From positions 62,001-126,000 of the forward strand of contig CAKRDD010000008.1 in the NCBI GenBank assembly GCA_934309345.1: a stretch of DNA of 64,000 nucleotides, in the 5' to 3' direction. This stretch comes from an uncultured Mediterraneibacter sp. (GTDB lineage Bacteria > Bacillota > Clostridia > Lachnospirales > Lachnospiraceae). The position numbers were made by a program, and so were the translations under genes. The notes beneath the pieces were generated by a model that was not told the DNA's origin, made no database searches, and was given only the letters and a program-made list of their open reading frames with translations. Positions 25,818 through 34,911 of this stretch are shown one piece after another; position 1 is the first letter of the stretch; every line of letters starts with the position of its first letter.

Positions 25818-27269
25818 CTAATATTTGAAATAAATAAACGGACTGTATGTAGAATTCACCATACAGATTACCGAAACAATCATCACTCCAAGCAATACAA
25901 TCTCTTGAATTATTAATCCAACACTATTTTTCTGTAAATAATTCACTGCTCTTTTCATTCTATCCGCGCTAAATATTGTTGCGCCTAAAATTCCTACTGT
26001 ACATAAAATGATTGCTTTCTTGTCGAAAAAATACACAAACTGGTAAAATATATCGCTTGCATCAAATCTGACAATTCCAAACAGAATTTTATAATAGTCA
26101 AATAATTCTTTAATATTGCTAAACCTGAAAGCCTGCCAACCTATACTTACAATCAGCATTGTAAAAATCCATTTTACTGCTTTTGGAATCTTTATATACA
26201 ACTTCTTCTTTTCTATACATTTTTCCAGAATTCGAACTGTTCCATGTAAAGCTCCCCAAAAAATATAATTCCCTCCGGCTCCATGCCAGATACCGGTTAT
26301 CAGAAACACGATACCAAGATTGACAAGTGTACGTATCCATCCTTTTCGATTCCCTCCTAATGGAATATAAATATATTCCTTAAACCAGGTTCCTAACGAA
26401 ATATGCCATTTTCTCCAAAAATCTGTAATTGATACTGCTGTATATGGAAATCGGAAATTTTCATCTAATTCAAGACCAAATATATTTGACAACCCAATTG
26501 CAATATCAGAATATCCTGAAAAATCATAATAAATCTGCAAAGTATAGAGTAGTACACACCCCCATGCTGTTGGTATATCAATTCCATATGTGACCTGCTC
26601 CTGTATTGATGCTACTACTGTACCAAAATAATCAGCCAGAATCAGTTTTTTTCCAAAGCCAATCATAATTCTATTCAAGCCATTAAAGAAAAGATCTACA
26701 CTTGTTTTCCGATGTTCTATCTTTCCTTCAAAATCTTTCCATAAAACAATTGGTCCAGATACAACTTTGGGGAAAAATGTCAAATATAATGCAACATCCA
26801 GCAGACTCCCCGACTTTGCATCTCCTCTGTATACATCTGTAATATATGAAATTGCCGAAAATGTTACAAATGAAATTCCTAATGGTACCCAGGATGTTTT
26901 CCAGATTATTTTCTTTGAAATATAGGAATTCAATATTGCTACCGTAAAATCTATATATTTATAGTAATACAGCAACCCAACCAGTACAAAAATTCCTGTA
27001 AAAAGAACTCCATATTTTATATACTTTTTCTTTTTGACCAATCCAATTAGTTTTCCCGTTATAAATACCCCAACTACATAAACAGATATGAACTTTACTC
27101 CATCCAAACCTGCCCAACCATAAAAGAAAATACTTATTAGCACTAATACAATGTCTCTTATCCTCATCTTTTTTAAAATTCTAATTTTCTCCAACATTAT
27201 CATCAGATAATACAAAATAATGCTCACTGGAACAAACAGAAATAAAAATATCACACTTGTAAATCCCAT
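25818..27269 (-). CDS. MBOAT-family membrane O-acyltransferase (AlgI/DltB-like)
   Basis: Polytopic acyltransferase of 483 residues. The start MGFTSVIFLFLFVPVSI (27269) has AAGGAGA 6 nt upstream; an in-frame extension to 27332 is not needed. Family marks include WVPLGISFVTFSAISYITDV, YYDFSGYSDIAIGLS, ITDFWRKWHISLGTWFKEY and the catalytic His region LITGIWHGAGGNYIFWGALH near residue 315. It is paired with the SGNH-like gene downstream, as AlgI with AlgJ/AlgX. It lies between the CAP choline-binding protein gene and the lic operon. It is one of two MBOAT genes in the window. Confidence 0.93.
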   Translation of the reverse strand: MGFTSVIFLFLFVPVSIILYYLMIMLEKIRILKKMRIRDIVLVLISIFFYGWAGLDGVKFISVYVVGVFITGKLIGLVKKKKYIKYGVLFTGIFVLVGLLYYYKYIDFTVAILNSYISKKIIWKTSWVPLGISFVTFSAISYITDVYRGDAKSGSLLDVALYLTFFPKVVSGPIVLWKDFEGKIEHRKTSVDLFFNGLNRIMIGFGKKLILADYFGTVVASIQEQVTYGIDIPTAWGCVLLYTLQIYYDFSGYSDIAIGLSNIFGLELDENFRFPYTAVSITDFWRKWHISLGTWFKEYIYIPLGGNRKGWIRTLVNLGIVFLITGIWHGAGGNYIFWGALHGTVRILEKCIEKKKLYIKIPKAVKWIFTMLIVSIGWQAFRFSNIKELFDYYKILFGIVRFDASDIFYQFVYFFDKKAIILCTVGILGATIFSADRMKRAVNYLQKNSVGLIIQEIVLLGVMIVSVICMVNSTYSPFIYFKY

Positions 27270-27442
27270 TATTATTCTCCTTAGTATTTCTTTGATCTTC
27301 ATAAGTAATAATATCACTTGAAAATCAAACAATCGTTTTTATTAAAACACGAACCATATTAAATTACAATAAAAAATTAAGGAATTAATAAGAATTAATA
27401 AGAAAATAAAAAAGATACTTCTCTCAAAAAGCTCTTAAAGAA

Positions 27443-27469
27443 AGAAGCTGCCAAATAATGACAGCTTCT
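27443..27469 (-). terminator. Terminator after the CAP/choline-binding protein gene
   Basis: Minus-strand stem AGAAGCTGTCA-TTATT-TGGCAGCTTCT (one wobble) followed by TTCTTTAAG, 27 bp past the stop at 27496. Confidence 0.75.
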
Positions 27470-27495
27470 GATATATTGTCTTCTGATTTTTCTCT

Positions 27496-28725
27496 CTAGA
27501 ACCATTCACTACCAAACAGTTGAACATAATAATATGTATAGCTATTCGTTCCCACATATTTCGCAAAAACCCCCATTGATCCACTGTCAATGATATATTC
27601 AAGCATGTTGGCATTATGTCCAGGAGAGTTTTTCCATCCTGTCATGACCGACTGTGCATCTGGATAGCCTGCTGCAATATTCTCCGCACATATTTCGGGT
27701 GCATCTGAAAAAGAAAACGGTGTCAATCCATTCGGTCTCGTGTGTGAAAATGAATATGAAATCTCTACAGCACGTGTATCAACAGCTGCCTGCATTGCTG
27801 CAGATCCAGGTGAAAGTATAGCTCGCTCTTCTAACCCCTGTTCCTTTCTGTACTGATTTACCATATCAAAAATTTGTGATTCCATCTGTACATCAATGTG
27901 ACCTTTTACTGTGGTTGTCCGACCATTTCCAAGATCGATGGTGTAAATATTGTCCGCATAAGTCTTTTTCTTTCCTGGAATATAAACTCCGTTACTATCT
28001 ACATAATATCTATCACGTTCTACCCATTCGTTTACTGCCATAGCTCCATTAGATTTTAGATAATACCAGGTATTTCCAAGCTGCAGCCACCCTGTCTGCA
28101 TCATTCCATTTGCATCAAAATGATACCAGTTTCCACTAACTTGTTCCCATTGATTTGCAGTCATATTTCCACTCGGCTTCAAATAGTACCAAATATTTCC
28201 AATCTTCAACCAACCGGTCTGCATTACTCCATTTGTATCAAAATAATACCAGTTTCCACTAACTTGTTCCCACTGATTCGCAGTCATTCTTCCATCCGGT
28301 TTCAGATAATACCAAATTGTTCCGGATTTTGCCCATCCTATCTGCATTACCCCACTAGGACCAAAATAATACCAGTCTGAACCCACTTTCTCCCAGTAAG
28401 TTGCCATTGCCCCACTGGACTTCAAATAATACCAGTTTCCATTCAATTTTTTCCAGCCAGTTTCCATATATCCGTTCTGATCAAAATGATACCAATTTCC
28501 ATTGATCTGATCCCATTGATTTGCAACATAAGAACCATCTGCCCTTTGGTATTTCCATCCTTTTTCATCTTTCTTCCATTGTGCCGTCTCACCCTGTACA
28601 ATTACTTTCTCACTAGACTGTACTTCCGATAATGACATCTCTTCTGCCAGAACTGCAACAGATGTCTGCATACTCATTATTGCACAAAGCCCCACTAGCA
28701 TCCATTTTTTGAAATTACGCTTCAT
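27496..28725 (-). CDS. Secreted CW-repeat (choline-binding-type) protein with CAP/SCP domain
   Basis: Surface protein of 409 residues. A signal peptide (1-27, ending VLAEE) is followed by about ten CW_binding repeats (about 50-255) of the pattern GxWYYxxxxGxMxTGW, then a CAP domain (about 285-409). CAP marks are DMVNQYRKEQGLEE, SFSHTRPNG, ICAENIAAGYPDAQ and SPGHNANMLEYIIDSGSMG. CW repeats of this type bind choline on teichoic acids in Streptococcus pneumoniae. CAP domains occur in many secreted bacterial proteins, with no general activity established. It lies between the polysaccharide operon and the MBOAT/lic genes. Binding to the locally made phosphocholine polymer is inferred. Confidence 0.9.
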   Translation of the reverse strand: MKRNFKKWMLVGLCAIMSMQTSVAVLAEEMSLSEVQSSEKVIVQGETAQWKKDEKGWKYQRADGSYVANQWDQINGNWYHFDQNGYMETGWKKLNGNWYYLKSSGAMATYWEKVGSDWYYFGPSGVMQIGWAKSGTIWYYLKPDGRMTANQWEQVSGNWYYFDTNGVMQTGWLKIGNIWYYLKPSGNMTANQWEQVSGNWYHFDANGMMQTGWLQLGNTWYYLKSNGAMAVNEWVERDRYYVDSNGVYIPGKKKTYADNIYTIDLGNGRTTTVKGHIDVQMESQIFDMVNQYRKEQGLEERAILSPGSAAMQAAVDTRAVEISYSFSHTRPNGLTPFSFSDAPEICAENIAAGYPDAQSVMTGWKNSPGHNANMLEYIIDSGSMGVFAKYVGTNSYTYYYVQLFGSEWF

Positions 28726-28861
28726 ATCAGTTCCTCCCTTGGAATATTCTTATATTTTTAGTTTATCATATTAAAACTTCTGATAAAAGAGTAATTTCGC
28801 CTTCTCCCCCAAATACCCTAAAGTTTACTTTCTTTTAATTATCTATACGAAGCGAATGGGA

Positions 28862-30274
28862 TTATGCTTTTTTATTTTTCTTTAATTTGATTGACTGAAG
28901 AATCTGTAACAGAATATCTTTAAATACAAACAGGCAAATTACCCCCACTATTACAAAGCTGATAATATTGCTCCAGATTGCTCCGTGAATGTATACCATA
29001 CTTACAACAACCGCAAGTAAAATAAAGAATCCAAGAAATTTCAGATCCAGTGAAATAGAAATTTCTTTTCTCAGAATAATCAATCTCATAACTGTATTCA
29101 CACAGAATCCAATAAGAAGAGATAAACTTGCCCCCTGTACACCCAAAATTGGAATAAGTACATGGACTGAAATCACATTTAATGTACCACTTGTTACAGT
29201 TGTCCAGAATAAATATTTATTCATTTTCGTAGCTGTAAAGATTTCGCCAAGGAATTCACTGATCACCGACGCAATTGTTGCGAAAAGATAAAGTGGAACG
29301 TATACTTTTGCTGCACTATAACTTTCATTAATAAAGAACGGGTAGATTACATATACAACGGGTATCAAAAGTAATACTCCCATTCCCAAAAAACGCATAT
29401 AATAATTGATTGCCTGGGTGTAAAATCCTTTCCTATCATCATTCACATTAGCTTCTGTCACATAAGTAATTTCCTGCCATGCAAGATTAAAACAAGTCGT
29501 AAACAATGTAATAAACGACGAGAACTTTCCTGCAATCGCATACATACCATTCTGTTCTTCTCCAAGAATATTTGAAATTGCAACTCTGCTATACGCTGTC
29601 AAAAACCAGAATGCAATTGAATTCAGGCATAACGGAATAGAGAAAATAATCAAACGTTTAAATAAATCGAAATCAAATGCTTTGATAGAGATTAACTTAT
29701 CAAAACGAATTCCTATTCCAAGCACAATTGCATTAAACAAAAATCCAATGCAAGATGAAATGAACATTGCAGAATAGTCCATTCTAAATACAACAATCAG
29801 GAGAACATTGAAAGCCATTGTAACTACTGAAGTTCCAAGTCCTGCTGTTGCATAAAGTGCATTTTTTCCAAAACACCTGGCCAAATATCCTAATAAAGTC
29901 TGCACATTTGATAAAATTCCATATAGATAAATCCATTCAAGATATGGAACATTCAATACAAACGCTCCGGCAATAAACAGTACTGTATATAAAACAGAAG
30001 AACTCATAAAAATAGCCATACCTGTTGTAATCGGCTTTTTACGCTCTTCATCTTTATACTCAAACGTGTATCTCATAATTCCTGACCAGATATTCAGGAA
30101 TAATACAGAACATAAAAACGTTACATATGCCAGTTGAACATCATATGTTCCCATATCCTTAGGACTAATATATTTTGTGTAGATAGGTAGTAAAAAGAAG
30201 CTGATAATCTTCTGTAAAACCGTTCCGGCAAAATAAATACCTGACGTCTTTGCAAAATGCCAAAATTTTTTCAT
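28862..30274 (-). CDS. Wzx/TacF-type polysaccharide flippase (MOP superfamily)
   Basis: Membrane exporter of 470 residues with about 14 hydrophobic segments. It is predicted to flip undecaprenyl-linked repeat units outward. The N-terminal FAKTSGIYFAGTVLQKIISF followed by LLPIYTKYISPKDMGTYDVQ is typical of Wzx/RfbX proteins. It is the last gene of the polysaccharide operon, 43 bp after a glycosyltransferase. By analogy with the pneumococcal flippase TacF, which prefers choline-decorated units, this one may require LicD-modified substrate. That is an inference to be tested. Confidence 0.92.
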   Translation of the reverse strand: MKKFWHFAKTSGIYFAGTVLQKIISFFLLPIYTKYISPKDMGTYDVQLAYVTFLCSVLFLNIWSGIMRYTFEYKDEERKKPITTGMAIFMSSSVLYTVLFIAGAFVLNVPYLEWIYLYGILSNVQTLLGYLARCFGKNALYATAGLGTSVVTMAFNVLLIVVFRMDYSAMFISSCIGFLFNAIVLGIGIRFDKLISIKAFDFDLFKRLIIFSIPLCLNSIAFWFLTAYSRVAISNILGEEQNGMYAIAGKFSSFITLFTTCFNLAWQEITYVTEANVNDDRKGFYTQAINYYMRFLGMGVLLLIPVVYVIYPFFINESYSAAKVYVPLYLFATIASVISEFLGEIFTATKMNKYLFWTTVTSGTLNVISVHVLIPILGVQGASLSLLIGFCVNTVMRLIILRKEISISLDLKFLGFFILLAVVVSMVYIHGAIWSNIISFVIVGVICLFVFKDILLQILQSIKLKKNKKA

Positions 30275-30317
30275 AGTTTCTGTAATCCTTTCCCTTCGTT
30301 ATCCAAACAAAACTACA

Positions 30318-31475
30318 TCATCTTCTTCTCTTTTTCTCACAATCCTGTTCGATCAATACCTCAATCTCTTTAATTCTATCTGCAACACAGAATGCTCTTC
30401 CTCTTTCTTTTGCTTTCTTCTGATATGCTTCAAGCATTACAGGATCACCTGTCATTTTTCGAAGACCATCGAGAATCCCCTTTGTACTATTCTCTACAAT
30501 AAGTCCATATTCAGAATCACCAAGCAGTTCTCTCATCCCAGCACATTCTGTTGTTACTGTAGGAATTCCAAGAATCAATGCTTCTGTTACAACTGTGCTA
30601 AATCCTTCTGCATAAGAGGAACACACAAAAACATCACTGGACTTTAAGTACGGATATGGATTTGACTTAAACCCCAGAAGTTTAACTTTATCACCAACTT
30701 TTTTTTCTGCAATCAGCTTTTCCAACTCACTTCGTTCGGATCCATCTCCTACCAGATATAATTCCACATTTGGAGTTTCTTTTATCAACTCAGCAAACGC
30801 TTCAATCAGACGCTCAAATCCTTTTACTTTCTCCAAACGACCAATACTGATTAGGCGAGTAATCTCTTCTGATTTCGGATCGCCTTCAAATAGTAACGTC
30901 TTTCTTTCTATTTCCTTTTCATCCAATGCATTATATACAACCTGCGCCGGTAGCTCAAATTTTTTCTCAAATGCCTCTTTTACAGACTTTGATACAGCAA
31001 TCACACGATCATATTTAGAATATACTTCTTTTTCCTGTTCAAAATTTTTATAGCATTTATCTGTCCATGGATTCTTGATCATATCCGTATGAACCCAGGC
31101 ATATTTCACAGAATCTGGATTTTTTGACTGTGCTACAAGGCTTGTTGCCTCTCCTTCAAGAAATGCAATTTCTACATCATAATCCCCCGCAATATAATGA
31201 TCATAAAAATATTTTGGAGATATTTTCCGCAGTATATATGTACCGATTACACTTACACTTCCATAAAATCTACGTTTCCATACCGGTGTTGAAACATGTT
31301 CAAATATATATTTTTTCTTTACTTCTTTTGGTAGCTGTGCTACATAAATTCCGAAATGGTCTACCATAGCCACTGTAACCGAATGTCTACTGTAATCAAA
31401 ATTACTTACAATATCCATAAAGATTTTTTCTGCTCCACCGCTTCCCAAAGCATTGACAACAAATAAAATATTCAT
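30318..31475 (-). CDS. GT4-family glycosyltransferase
   Basis: Retaining GT-B glycosyltransferase of 385 residues. The N-terminal acceptor domain starts FVVNALGSGGAEKIFMDIV. The donor domain has SIGRLEKVKGFERLIEAF near residue 215, LVGDGSERSELEKL, and the EX7E motif EGFSTVVTEALILG near 295. It probably adds one sugar to the lipid-linked repeat unit. The donor and linkage cannot be told from sequence. Small gaps on either side place it within the operon. Confidence 0.92.
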   Translation of the reverse strand: MNILFVVNALGSGGAEKIFMDIVSNFDYSRHSVTVAMVDHFGIYVAQLPKEVKKKYIFEHVSTPVWKRRFYGSVSVIGTYILRKISPKYFYDHYIAGDYDVEIAFLEGEATSLVAQSKNPDSVKYAWVHTDMIKNPWTDKCYKNFEQEKEVYSKYDRVIAVSKSVKEAFEKKFELPAQVVYNALDEKEIERKTLLFEGDPKSEEITRLISIGRLEKVKGFERLIEAFAELIKETPNVELYLVGDGSERSELEKLIAEKKVGDKVKLLGFKSNPYPYLKSSDVFVCSSYAEGFSTVVTEALILGIPTVTTECAGMRELLGDSEYGLIVENSTKGILDGLRKMTGDPVMLEAYQKKAKERGRAFCVADRIKEIEVLIEQDCEKKRRR

Positions 31476-31486
31476 ATAAATCCCTT

Positions 31487-31861
31487 CTAGAAAGTAACCA
31501 CTCCGACAATATTAATATTATATTCTTTTAAGGTTTGCAACATATCTTCAAAGTCACTAAACTTTGTATAATTATATTTTTCTGCCAGCACTACTGCATC
31601 ACAGTCTTGTATTTTATAAATCGCATCCGCATATATCTTCAAAGGCTCAATCTCTGTGAAAGAAATTCCTGTCTCTCCTGCCTTTTTTAGAGAACGGCTA
31701 AGTATTGCAATCACCTTATCCTTTTTATAAGATGTACTTGATACTACTCCAATTTTTTTCCAATTATTCTTCTTACATATTTCGATAATATTATACGCTG
31801 TTTTCTTATTTTCTTCTCTTTTTTTCAAATTCACTGAAACATCATATCTTTCCTGTCTCAT
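31487..31861 (-). CDS. Degenerate BY-kinase (CpsD/CapB)-like protein lacking Walker A
   Basis: A 124-residue protein. The framework follows the bacterial tyrosine kinase partner of Wzz/CpsC: GVVSSTSYKKDKVIAILSRS aligns with the position where CpsD has a P-loop, and DCDAVVLAEKYNYTKFSDFE with ALKEYNINIVGVV-like text matches the kinase C-terminus. The P-loop (GxGKS/T) and the acidic Walker B motifs are absent. There is no Tyr cluster and the protein is about half the normal length. It overlaps the wzz stop by 4 nt. It probably has no kinase activity but may still bind the Wzz C-terminus. Confidence 0.6.
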   Translation of the reverse strand: MRQERYDVSVNLKKREENKKTAYNIIEICKKNNWKKIGVVSSTSYKKDKVIAILSRSLKKAGETGISFTEIEPLKIYADAIYKIQDCDAVVLAEKYNYTKFSDFEDMLQTLKEYNINIVGVVTF

Positions 31862-32598
31862 TTTTTTATTTCCTCCACTTTTCCTAATACAAAAAGTCCA
31901 TATTCATCAAAATCACTTTTTCGGTTCACTGTTGGCATCCACAGACAGATAAAGAATACAATGATGCATGACACTACAAACCCCAGCATTGCACCAAGAA
32001 CCGAACTTTCTTTTGCAGTCATACCGTCTGGTGAAGACACATATATTTCCTCACCCATTCCAAGATTTGTTACTGTAATTCCCGGATATGTAGTTTGCAT
32101 TTCCTGCTGCATTTTATGTGCAAAATCATCATAAATAGACATAATTGTCCTTACACATTCCTCGTCTTCCAGTTTCATGGCAAGGCTTACGGATTCTTCT
32201 CCATCCCCTAGTAAATGACTCATATTTTTTGTCATGATTTCCCAGGTAAAACCATTTGCATTTCCTTCGTTTCCAAAAATCTTGAGCAACTCCTCTTCCG
32301 AATATATTTCCAAAAGTCTTTCTTTTACATATCCACTGCACATATCGGAATCCAATAAAGCATTAAACGTTTTTGCCGGTCTTAAATCTGATTCCGTATT
32401 ATCCTGTGCATCAGAAGTTGTATTTCCAAAATACCAGGTCTCTGACATGTAATACTCTTTATGTTCTTCATTAATTTCGTTACTAGAACTTAAAAAGAAG
32501 TAGCCTCCAAGTATCCCAATAATTGTACCTGCAATAATCAGATACTTAAATCTCCATAATCCACAAAAGATGTCTTTAATTCCAAAATGTTCAAACAT
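31858..32598 (-). CDS. Wzz/CpsC-like polysaccharide chain-length or co-polymerase protein
   Basis: Membrane protein of 246 residues with two transmembrane helices (about 20-38 and 205-227) flanking a mainly helical extracytoplasmic loop, the topology of the Wzz/CpsC family. The start MFEHFGIK at 32598 lies 10 nt from AAGGA and inside the end of wzy. A TTG nine nt earlier is too close to that site. The loop has no special motif. After helix 2 come FICLWMPTVNRKSDFDEYGL and LGKVEEIKK, which would face the BY-kinase-like protein encoded next. It should set chain length or coordinate polymerisation. Confidence 0.8.
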   Translation of the reverse strand: MFEHFGIKDIFCGLWRFKYLIIAGTIIGILGGYFFLSSSNEINEEHKEYYMSETWYFGNTTSDAQDNTESDLRPAKTFNALLDSDMCSGYVKERLLEIYSEEELLKIFGNEGNANGFTWEIMTKNMSHLLGDGEESVSLAMKLEDEECVRTIMSIYDDFAHKMQQEMQTTYPGITVTNLGMGEEIYVSSPDGMTAKESSVLGAMLGFVVSCIIVFFICLWMPTVNRKSDFDEYGLFVLGKVEEIKK

Positions 32599-34084
32599 TT
32601 TCTTCAATTCCTTTCATTTTTAAACTTTTATACGAATAGGTACGAGCAATTAGAGCAGCTCCCATATAAGCCACTAAAATAATTACCCAAAACTGTGCAT
32701 ATACAAGAAATGTAATGCATCCTGTTGCCTCTCCTCTTGGCATAAAAAAGATATTCATGATGATATTAATTACGATCATTGATCCAAAATTCATCTTTCT
32801 CATTACATTAACAAACCAAATCAGAATAACACCTAGCAGAATGCTAAATAAAATAATTCCTATATACCCATAGTCAGCAAAAACCTCCAAAATATAAGAA
32901 GAACCCAGACCATGTCCTTCTAAGTAATCATCCGCTTCAATATAAGACATATTATGAGCAAAACTGTTACTTTTAAGAGCCCACAATAAATTATTTCCAC
33001 TTCCTAAATCTTCCGCATGGAAAAATTTCTGTGCAAAACTACCATGTGCAAAATAATCGATGATACTTCCAAAAGTATAGTTTCTAAATCTACGCTGTGG
33101 TAAAAACGGAATACTTTCATATCCCAGATTTAAAACGTTAAAACTAACTCCTTGTTTAAAAAAGAAATCAAGAAGTAAATCTGATATTTTTGTCGATACA
33201 GATGAACCTGCTCTTATATAGTTCATTGCTCCCATTGCCACAAGTGCAAGCGGGGCTCCTATAAAAACACATGTCTTTTCAACCTTTCCAAGCCACTTTT
33301 CTTGCTCCCCCATTCCATTACGCAGAATATAATACACAAGTATAAAAAGTGCATCCGTCATAATCAAACTTCTTTTTCCATATAAAAGTACCGGGAAATC
33401 CGCTAAGATAAAAGAACTCAGAATCAAAAATGTGCTTTTCTTTTTTGGTGCTGTTGACAAATATATTGCCAGGCTATAAGTTCTAAAACTTGCAAGGAAC
33501 TGCACGATATATGGGGCTGTGCTCTCAAAGCTTGTATAAAAATCATTATATACTTTCCCTCTCATAAACATGTATTTTTCCATCTGCAAATAAACGTATG
33601 CAACAAAAGATATGCAATAAACAATAACAGCTATTAACTGCAAGCTTTTTCTAAACTCATCCGTTTCATACCATTTAACAGTTTTTTTTGAAATTATTGT
33701 TTTAGAATGAGATCTTTTTAATGCGCAAGCATGATACTGTTCATACATTACCACTCCAACAAACATTGACAGTAAGGTAATCCACAGACTCACAAACGTA
33801 AATCTTAATGCTGCATCTGTATAATACTTCCAGGTATAACCTTTAAATATACTGATAATCGGCCGCACCATTAAAAACATAAAAATCATGCAATGAAAAA
33901 AGAAGAATATAAATCTGCTATTCCATCTTTCCAGACTAAATAAAATATTATGAAACCAGAATACCGTCACGCACAACAAAGCAATTTCAAAGCTACCTTT
34001 AACAAGTGCTAAAATTCCAATCCATAGTTGCAACACAAAAAGACTATATCTGATACATTTAATTACGTTATTCTTTTTTTCCAA
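32591..34084 (-). CDS. Wzy-type polysaccharide polymerase (O-antigen polymerase-like)
   Basis: Polytopic membrane protein of 497 residues with about 12 predicted helices and a large loop in the C-terminal half, as in Wzy polymerases. The conserved context is LEGHGLGSSYILEVFADYGYIG near residue 395, resembling the polymerase motif before the last helices. Wzy proteins share little sequence, so the assignment rests on topology, this motif and its place between licD and wzz. It abuts licD without a gap. It should polymerise the lipid-linked repeats exported by the flippase. Confidence 0.8.
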   Translation of the reverse strand: MEKKNNVIKCIRYSLFVLQLWIGILALVKGSFEIALLCVTVFWFHNILFSLERWNSRFIFFFFHCMIFMFLMVRPIISIFKGYTWKYYTDAALRFTFVSLWITLLSMFVGVVMYEQYHACALKRSHSKTIISKKTVKWYETDEFRKSLQLIAVIVYCISFVAYVYLQMEKYMFMRGKVYNDFYTSFESTAPYIVQFLASFRTYSLAIYLSTAPKKKSTFLILSSFILADFPVLLYGKRSLIMTDALFILVYYILRNGMGEQEKWLGKVEKTCVFIGAPLALVAMGAMNYIRAGSSVSTKISDLLLDFFFKQGVSFNVLNLGYESIPFLPQRRFRNYTFGSIIDYFAHGSFAQKFFHAEDLGSGNNLLWALKSNSFAHNMSYIEADDYLEGHGLGSSYILEVFADYGYIGIILFSILLGVILIWFVNVMRKMNFGSMIVINIIMNIFFMPRGEATGCITFLVYAQFWVIILVAYMGAALIARTYSYKSLKMKGIEENV

Positions 34085-34894
34085 TTACTTCCACCAGGCC
34101 TTTCTTGCATGAGGCTGTCGATCCTCTTCCGGCGGAAGCTGCATATAATCACCATATAACTTTTTCAAATATGTATCATAATCTGCCGGAGCTTTGAATT
34201 TATGTCCTTCGAACTCAAGCTCTGTAAGATTATCTGCAATTGATGCATCCATAATCTGATCATATTTATATTCTGCCGGAAGACAACATATAAAGCGTGG
34301 ATAAGTATTTGCATGTTTTCTTGCATACCAGTCAATTATCTTTACAATATTATAACCACCGATTATTTTTCGCATCACCCACTTTGCAAAATAGAAGTGT
34401 CCTTTATCTGTTCTCTCTTTTGCCTGTTTCCAGGTCGTAAATGCCGGATATCTCTGTTCAGCAAGATAAACACATCTTTTTGCAAATTTTCTATATTCTG
34501 GTTCACTATCCCCTGGCAATCCATCGTATGGAAATACATCAATATGCACTCCAATCTCACATTTTGCACTAGTATCATCCAAAAGTCCTGTTCTGACATC
34601 AATCAGCTTACCAAACGGATAAATAAACTTTTTCGTATTCTGTGGTGTACAAAATTTATACTTTTTTTCTCCATCCTGTCGTATAACATCTGCCAGTCTA
34701 TCATAATCTGCTCGTGGCATCCAGACATCAATATCATCATCCCACGGAATAAATCCCTTATGTCTGACCGCACCGAGCAGTGTTCCATCTACGATAAAAT
34801 ATTTAAGTCCATATTTACTACAGACTTTATCAAGATAAATGAGCACATCCAATGCGATATGCTGCATCTCTTTAATATCAGTAATTGCTCTCAT
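34085..34894 (-). CDS. licD: LicD-family phosphocholine transferase
   Basis: Transfers phosphocholine from CDP-choline to a sugar of the polysaccharide repeat. The 269 residues begin with the LicD signature: LDVLIYLDKVCSKYGLKYF, DGTLLGAVRHKGFIPWDDD and IDVWMPRADYDRL. The DDDID metal-binding cluster (about 54-58) is intact. Further family text includes FPYDGLPGD near 115. LicD-fold proteins can also transfer other phospho-alditols, so the cargo is inferred. The presence of a full CDP-choline pathway 10 kb away makes phosphocholine the best guess. It is embedded in the polysaccharide operon between a GT and the polymerase. Confidence 0.9.
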   Translation of the reverse strand: MRAITDIKEMQHIALDVLIYLDKVCSKYGLKYFIVDGTLLGAVRHKGFIPWDDDIDVWMPRADYDRLADVIRQDGEKKYKFCTPQNTKKFIYPFGKLIDVRTGLLDDTSAKCEIGVHIDVFPYDGLPGDSEPEYRKFAKRCVYLAEQRYPAFTTWKQAKERTDKGHFYFAKWVMRKIIGGYNIVKIIDWYARKHANTYPRFICCLPAEYKYDQIMDASIADNLTELEFEGHKFKAPADYDTYLKKLYGDYMQLPPEEDRQPHARKAWWK

Positions 34895-34911
34895 GCTATT
34901 TTTCCGCCTTA

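Noticed and set aside
28120..28380. Plus-strand reading frame opposite the CW repeats
   Set aside because: Periodic antisense shadow of the repeat array.
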